A DNA stretch of 64,000 bases from contig JALJCR010000003.1 of assembly GCA_022953095.1 (NCBI GenBank), positions 186,001 through 250,000 on the forward strand, written 5' to 3'. Both the position numbers and the translations under genes were made by a program. Under the pieces are notes generated by a model. That model did no database searches. It worked only from the letters and a program-made list of their open reading frames with translations, and had not been told where the DNA came from. This document shows, piece after piece, positions 63,718 through 64,000 of this stretch; the stretch's first letter is position 1, and each line of letters opens with the position of its first letter. This DNA is from Qipengyuania sp. ABI-127-1 (GTDB lineage: Bacteria > Pseudomonadota > Alphaproteobacteria > Sphingomonadales > Sphingomonadaceae).

Positions 63718-64000
63718 ACAACGTGCGATTGTCGCCGAACGCGAAGCCGATCTGGAGGTGGAAGTCGAAGCGCTCGCGTATACGCTTCACCCCCTGGCTG
63801 CCGCGCCAGTTGCGCCCCGGAGTGCGGGATTTCAGCTTCCGCGAGGTGTCTGGATGGCAATGCTGTCCTGCTATGCGGTGTTCTTCGGAGCGATTGCTAT
63901 CGCAACCGGAGGAAGCGGGTCGGCGCGTTTCGCGATCGTGGTCTCAGTGCTTTACACCCTGGTTTATTTCGGGGTCGCGAGGATCGGCGCCAGGCAGGCC
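63710..64000 (+). CDS. Membrane protein of unknown function (cut by window edge)
   Basis: The frame is open from the ATG at 63710 to the right edge (97 residues visible) and overlaps the haemoglobin stop by 8 bases, so the two are coupled. After a charged soluble N-terminus come two hydrophobic segments (VWMAMLSCYAVFFGAIAIAT and FAIVVSVLYTLVYFGVARIG). It is too short to classify. As part of the haemoglobin operon it may be another NO- or oxygen-linked membrane component. Confidence 0.65.
   Translation, partial: MLEQRAIVAEREADLEVEVEALAYTLHPLAAAPVAPRSAGFQLPRGVWMAMLSCYAVFFGAIAIATGGSGSARFAIVVSVLYTLVYFGVARIGARQA

Noticed and set aside
49634..64000. Direct repeat of the tRNA-Ser 3' end as the right attachment site
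   Set aside because: None was found by eye within the window; it likely lies beyond the right edge.

Overview
The window looks like chromosome of an alphaproteobacterium of the order Sphingomonadales, most likely the family Erythrobacteraceae (Erythrobacter/Qipengyuania type). This is inferred from high GC, dense gene packing with many 4-base ATGA/GTGA overlaps, a UPF0262 protein, a membrane-anchored CycM-type cytochrome c, and many serine-peptidase, amidohydrolase and DUF3604 genes. No database search was possible.

Left part (1-15000). The edge cuts a class A beta-lactamase gene that is translationally coupled to pheA. Then come a cytochrome c, rlmE, a Ppx/GppA phosphatase and tRNA-Gln(CTG). 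A four-gene acyl-CoA catabolism cluster follows (acyl-CoA dehydrogenase, AMACR-like CoA transferase, aldehyde dehydrogenase, MaoC hydratase), then exoD and a coupled DUF3604 / parvulin isomerase / HupE-like trio. ftsH follows, with a likely heat-shock promoter and a strong terminator.

Middle (15000-37800). This holds a DUF3667 membrane protein, rpoZ, a two-HKD phospholipase D enzyme, dnaB, a UPF0262 gene, a GH25-like protein with a degraded active site, cdd and an LD-carboxypeptidase. A tandem amidohydrolase pair follows in which the second member has lost its metal ligands. Next are an M14 carboxypeptidase, galE, the complete ybgC-tolQRAB-pal envelope operon, a J-domain protein, an ATP-grasp enzyme, a PLP sulfur-amino-acid enzyme whose leader hides its ribosome binding site in a hairpin, and a DASS transporter.

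Middle right (37800-49640). This holds an S9 peptidase split by a one-base frameshift, infC with an apparent AUA start codon, an orphan PdeM-like phosphoesterase, hemF, an M1 aminopeptidase, a RelA/SpoT enzyme, a VOC protein, a DUF1905 protein coupled to a cyclophilin by a TTG start, a possible 6S-like RNA and tRNA-Ser(GGA).

Right part (49640-64000). This appears to be a genomic island inserted at tRNA-Ser. It has a P4-type integrase, an AlpA-like DNA-binding protein with an unusual N-terminal half, and a CecR-YbhGFSR-like ABC export operon extended by a NodT outer-membrane factor, a patatin-like lipoprotein and a LOG-family protein. A beta-CASP metallo-hydrolase, a cysteine-containing Rrf2 regulator and a divergent truncated haemoglobin behind a 17-bp palindrome follow. 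The right edge cuts a membrane protein gene.

No CRISPR array, insertion sequence or rRNA was seen. The best leads are the possible 6S-like RNA or attenuator, the PLP-gene leader, the AUA start of infC, the amidohydrolase enzyme/pseudoenzyme pair and the tRNA-Ser island operon.
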